Assembly: GCA_038043185.1 (NCBI GenBank)
Contig: JBBTCO010000034.1
Location: 1 to 64,000 of the forward strand
DNA: 64,000 bases
Source: UBA5009 sp038043185
GTDB lineage: Bacteria > Bdellovibrionota > Bdellovibrionia > Bdellovibrionales > Bdellovibrionaceae
Direction of reading: 5' to 3'
The notes below the pieces were generated by a model. That model was given only the letters and a program-made list of their open reading frames with translations, was not told where the DNA came from and searched no databases. Positions 62,698 to 64,000 of this stretch are shown one piece after another. Both the position numbers and the translations under genes were made by a program. Within the stretch, counting starts at the first letter, position 1. The number at the start of each line of letters is the position of its first letter.

Positions 62698-62978
62698 GGT
62701 AGCGAATTTAATTTTTCTCGAAGTTTACAACTCGCCTCAAAAAGCTGAGTCTCGACATCAAACCTACTGCCACCATAAAGCATTATAAGTTTGTAGAATA
62801 GGCATCCCGCCGGAGAGGTCATCCCGTGCTCAATTTTTTGTAACTCATGCGCTGAAAGGTTGAGTGCCTTTTCAACTTGTGAGGGACTTATCTTTCTTGA
62901 GAGTCTTTGGCGTCTCAGTATAGACCCAACCGTTCGATTAAACTCATAAAAATGGCTTTCTCTATTCACTGTCAACAC
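62688..62978 (-). CDS. XRE-like helix-turn-helix regulator
   Basis: 96 residues, cytoplasmic. The HTH lies around residues 30-55 (ISPSQVEKALNLSAHELQKIEHG), where the family sequence normally reads QxxLA-xxxGxSxxxxxxxExG. The remainder is helical, possibly for dimerisation. It is divergent from another small HTH gene; the shared region has TTGTTA-type repeats that either protein could bind. Confidence 0.7.
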   Translation of the reverse strand: MLTVNRESHFYEFNRTVGSILRRQRLSRKISPSQVEKALNLSAHELQKIEHGMTSPAGCLFYKLIMLYGGSRFDVETQLFEASCKLREKLNSLPKK

Positions 62979-63009
62979 CTAAAACCTCGCAAATAGCGAC
63001 CAAAAACAG

Positions 63010-63098
63010 TAACAATATTGTTATCCCATAACAATATTTGCAGGCTTACGTCAATGGAACCGACTAACTACATTGTTATGCAATGGCAAAATTGTTAT
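63010..63098. promoter_or_regulatory. Repeated TTGTTA-type operator sites between two HTH genes
   Basis: TAACAATATTGTTA (63010-63023) is a perfect 14-base palindrome. Partial copies TAACAATATT (63029-63038), ATTGTTAT (63072-63079) and ATTGTTAT (63091-63098) follow. The last overlaps the 63083 gene. They probably bind one of the two divergent regulators. Confidence 0.6.
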
Positions 63099-63280
63099 TA
63101 AATCAGATGCTTAAGAAAAAGAAAATGTCCAAGCGGCAGTTTGCTAAAAAGCTCGGCATACATTACTCAGCGGTCTTTCGGTATTTTCGAGAAGGCTACG
63201 ATCCTAAGCTCTCCACCTTAGAAAATTGGGCCAGAGCATTAGACTGTAAAATTGAAGACCTATTTGAGGGCCACCGCTAG
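63083..63280 (+). CDS. Cro/C1-type helix-turn-helix protein
   Basis: 65 residues, cytoplasmic. A complete HTH_3 domain: RQFAKKLGIHYSAVFRYFREGYDPKLSTLENWARALDCKIEDLF, with the usual turn before the recognition helix. Its size is like phage Cro or TA antitoxins. It is divergent from the HTH gene at 62688. No strong ribosome-binding site is seen, and the operator-like repeat overlaps its start. Confidence 0.85.
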   Translation: MAKLLLNQMLKKKKMSKRQFAKKLGIHYSAVFRYFREGYDPKLSTLENWARALDCKIEDLFEGHR

Positions 63281-63335
63281 AATACACAATTTCACTCAGA
63301 GTGGTCTCTTTGTGACCATTGACCTATATATGATT

Positions 63336-63351
63336 GTATGGCAGTATGGCA
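63336..63351 (+). promoter_or_regulatory. Tandem 8-base repeat before the RHH gene
   Basis: GTATGGCA occurs twice in tandem (63336-63343 and 63344-63351), with a TATATATG-like -10 just upstream. Tandem operators of this kind suit ribbon-helix-helix repressors, suggesting autoregulation of the gene at 63364. Confidence 0.5.
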
Positions 63352-63363
63352 TAAAGGTTGGCT

Positions 63364-63597
63364 ATGCTTAAAAAAACAACGATCTATTTGGACGAAAAAG
63401 ATTTAGAAAAACTCAAGGCTCTTTCATTTGTCTTGAATACCTCGATGACAGACTTGATTCGCAAGGGGGTCCAGAGTCTTCATGACTCAATATCAACACA
63501 GCAGAGAAAGACCCTGGAAAATCTTGCGACCGCAAAGAGTGGTTTTTCAGATGAAAAATCAAAGAAAGTTGCTTTAAAAAGCAAAAGGAGTAAATAA
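63364..63597 (+). CDS. Ribbon-helix-helix (CopG/Arc-type) protein
   Basis: 77 residues from the ATG at 63364 with AAAGG before it (a TTG at 63358 is less suitable). MLKKTTIYLDEKDLEKLKALSFVLNTSMTDLIRKGV is a ribbon-helix-helix DNA-binding fold. The C-terminal tail is Lys/Ser-rich and unstructured. It may be an antitoxin or plasmid/conjugation regulator. It is followed by a small membrane gene one base away. Confidence 0.75.
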   Translation: MLKKTTIYLDEKDLEKLKALSFVLNTSMTDLIRKGVQSLHDSISTQQRKTLENLATAKSGFSDEKSKKVALKSKRSK

Positions 63598-63598
63598 C

Positions 63599-63784
63599 AT
63601 GGAAAAAATTATTGATGGCGTTATGACGGCAATTTACTTGGTTCTTTTTACAGTTGGCGGCGGGTACACACTTAGCAAAGCTTACCACTGGACGAGAAAC
63701 GCGGCCCTTGAAAAGGCAGCAACGGACTTGGGTAGCCTTGAGGCTTCTACCCGTAAGCTAACTGGCGGTAAGCTCGATTTTTAA
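63599..63784 (+). CDS. Small membrane protein after RHH gene
   Basis: 61 residues, AAAAGGAG before the ATG. One membrane segment (MTAIYLVLFTVGGGYTL) precedes a helical tail. It follows the RHH gene directly, so they form one transcript. If it is the toxin of an RHH antitoxin pair, that is inference from order and size. Confidence 0.6.
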   Translation: MEKIIDGVMTAIYLVLFTVGGGYTLSKAYHWTRNAALEKAATDLGSLEASTRKLTGGKLDF

Positions 63785-63888
63785 GAGCGTGTCCTATTCG
63801 GCATAGGAACAAAATCCTTATTAAAATCAGTAAGTTATTGCTGACAAAACCTATGTTATATTGTTATAAAGAAAGTGAGGAAATTTTT

Positions 63889-64000
63889 ATGAGCGCACCT
63901 TTAAAGCAAATAAAAAAAGGTTCAGTTGCGAAGTTCAGAGAGTTCTACAACAAAGTTGTTAGAAAGCCACTCTCACCTGAAGATCGTGAGGAATTGCGAG
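63889..64000 (+). CDS. Partial gene running off the window
   Basis: ATG at 63889 with GTGAGGA upstream opens a frame of 37 codons to the end. It begins MSAPLKQIKKGSVAKFREFY, a basic helical start without a known motif. ATTGTTATA just upstream resembles the TTGTTA repeats at 63010-63098, so it may be under the same regulator. Confidence 0.5.
   Translation, partial: MSAPLKQIKKGSVAKFREFYNKVVRKPLSPEDREELR

Noticed and set aside
1..64000. CRISPR array or prophage
   Set aside because: No regularly spaced short repeats were seen, and no phage capsid, terminase or lysis genes. The fibre-like S74 gene alone does not make a prophage.

Overview
The window is a chromosomal contig from a bacterium that looks like a member of the Bdellovibrionota (Bdellovibrio relatives). 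This placement is inferred from gene content. The evidence is a TIGR02147-type regulator, many small secreted or lipid-anchored proteins without recognisable families, lipoproteins with an NNC-type lipobox, a cdaA-cdaR-glmM cluster in an organism with an outer membrane (Mpl, LspA, beta-barrel proteins), moderate-to-low GC, and very tight gene packing with 4-base ATGA/GTGA overlaps. There is one 100-N scaffold gap at 17445-17544.

Layout. 0.3-7.1 kb: single genes and pairs (SDR oxidoreductase, QueD/PTPS-like enzyme and RluB-type pseudouridine synthase as a coupled trio, a frameshifted secreted protein, YebC/PmpR regulator, trypsin-like protease, a Cys-rich protein coupled to SufE, two small proteins). 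7.1-10.5 kb: an unrecognised 725-aa lipoprotein coupled to a secreted, barrel-like protein. 10.7-14.9 kb: an exported J-domain protein and mutS. 15.2-21.1 kb: a species-specific cluster of secreted proteins around a TIGR02147 regulator. One of these proteins ends in a 34-residue tandem repeat that runs into the assembly gap. 21.1-33.9 kb: a long minus-strand purine operon (purM-purN-unknown-purB-purC-purS-purQ-purL-purF) that runs on into LD-carboxypeptidase, a serine hydrolase and mpl, linking IMP synthesis to murein recycling. 35.8-44.3 kb: another minus-strand operon (cysteine desulfurase-mnmA-mtaB-rnc-era-der-NSS transporter-lspA), mostly tRNA modification and ribosome assembly. 45.6-53.7 kb: aldehyde dehydrogenase-tilS-ftsH-cdaA-cdaR-glmM-pdxJ-tsaE, which includes the c-di-AMP synthase and its membrane partner. 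53.7-57.4 kb: small conserved genes, glpX, a thioesterase and pgsA.

The character changes at tRNA-Gly (57.55 kb). From there to the right end is an accessory region. It has a defective IS481-family element directly after the tRNA, a decayed MNT-HEPN module whose first gene is cut by the IS, a secreted beta-helix gene with an in-frame stop codon, a fragment of an antitoxin-like gene, a truncated S74-type fibre-like gene that starts inside a perfect hairpin, and then intact small regulators. These regulators are two divergent HTH proteins over repeated TTGTTA sites and a ribbon-helix-helix protein preceded by a tandem 8-base operator, followed by a small membrane protein and a gene running off the window. 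This end looks like an old integration hotspot with a live regulatory module at its far edge.

No complete new defence or secretion system can be proved here. The most interesting leads are the collapsed 102-base repeat at the gap, the hairpin that encloses the SDR start codon, the exported J-domain protein, the lipoprotein/barrel pair, and the module at 62.7-64 kb.
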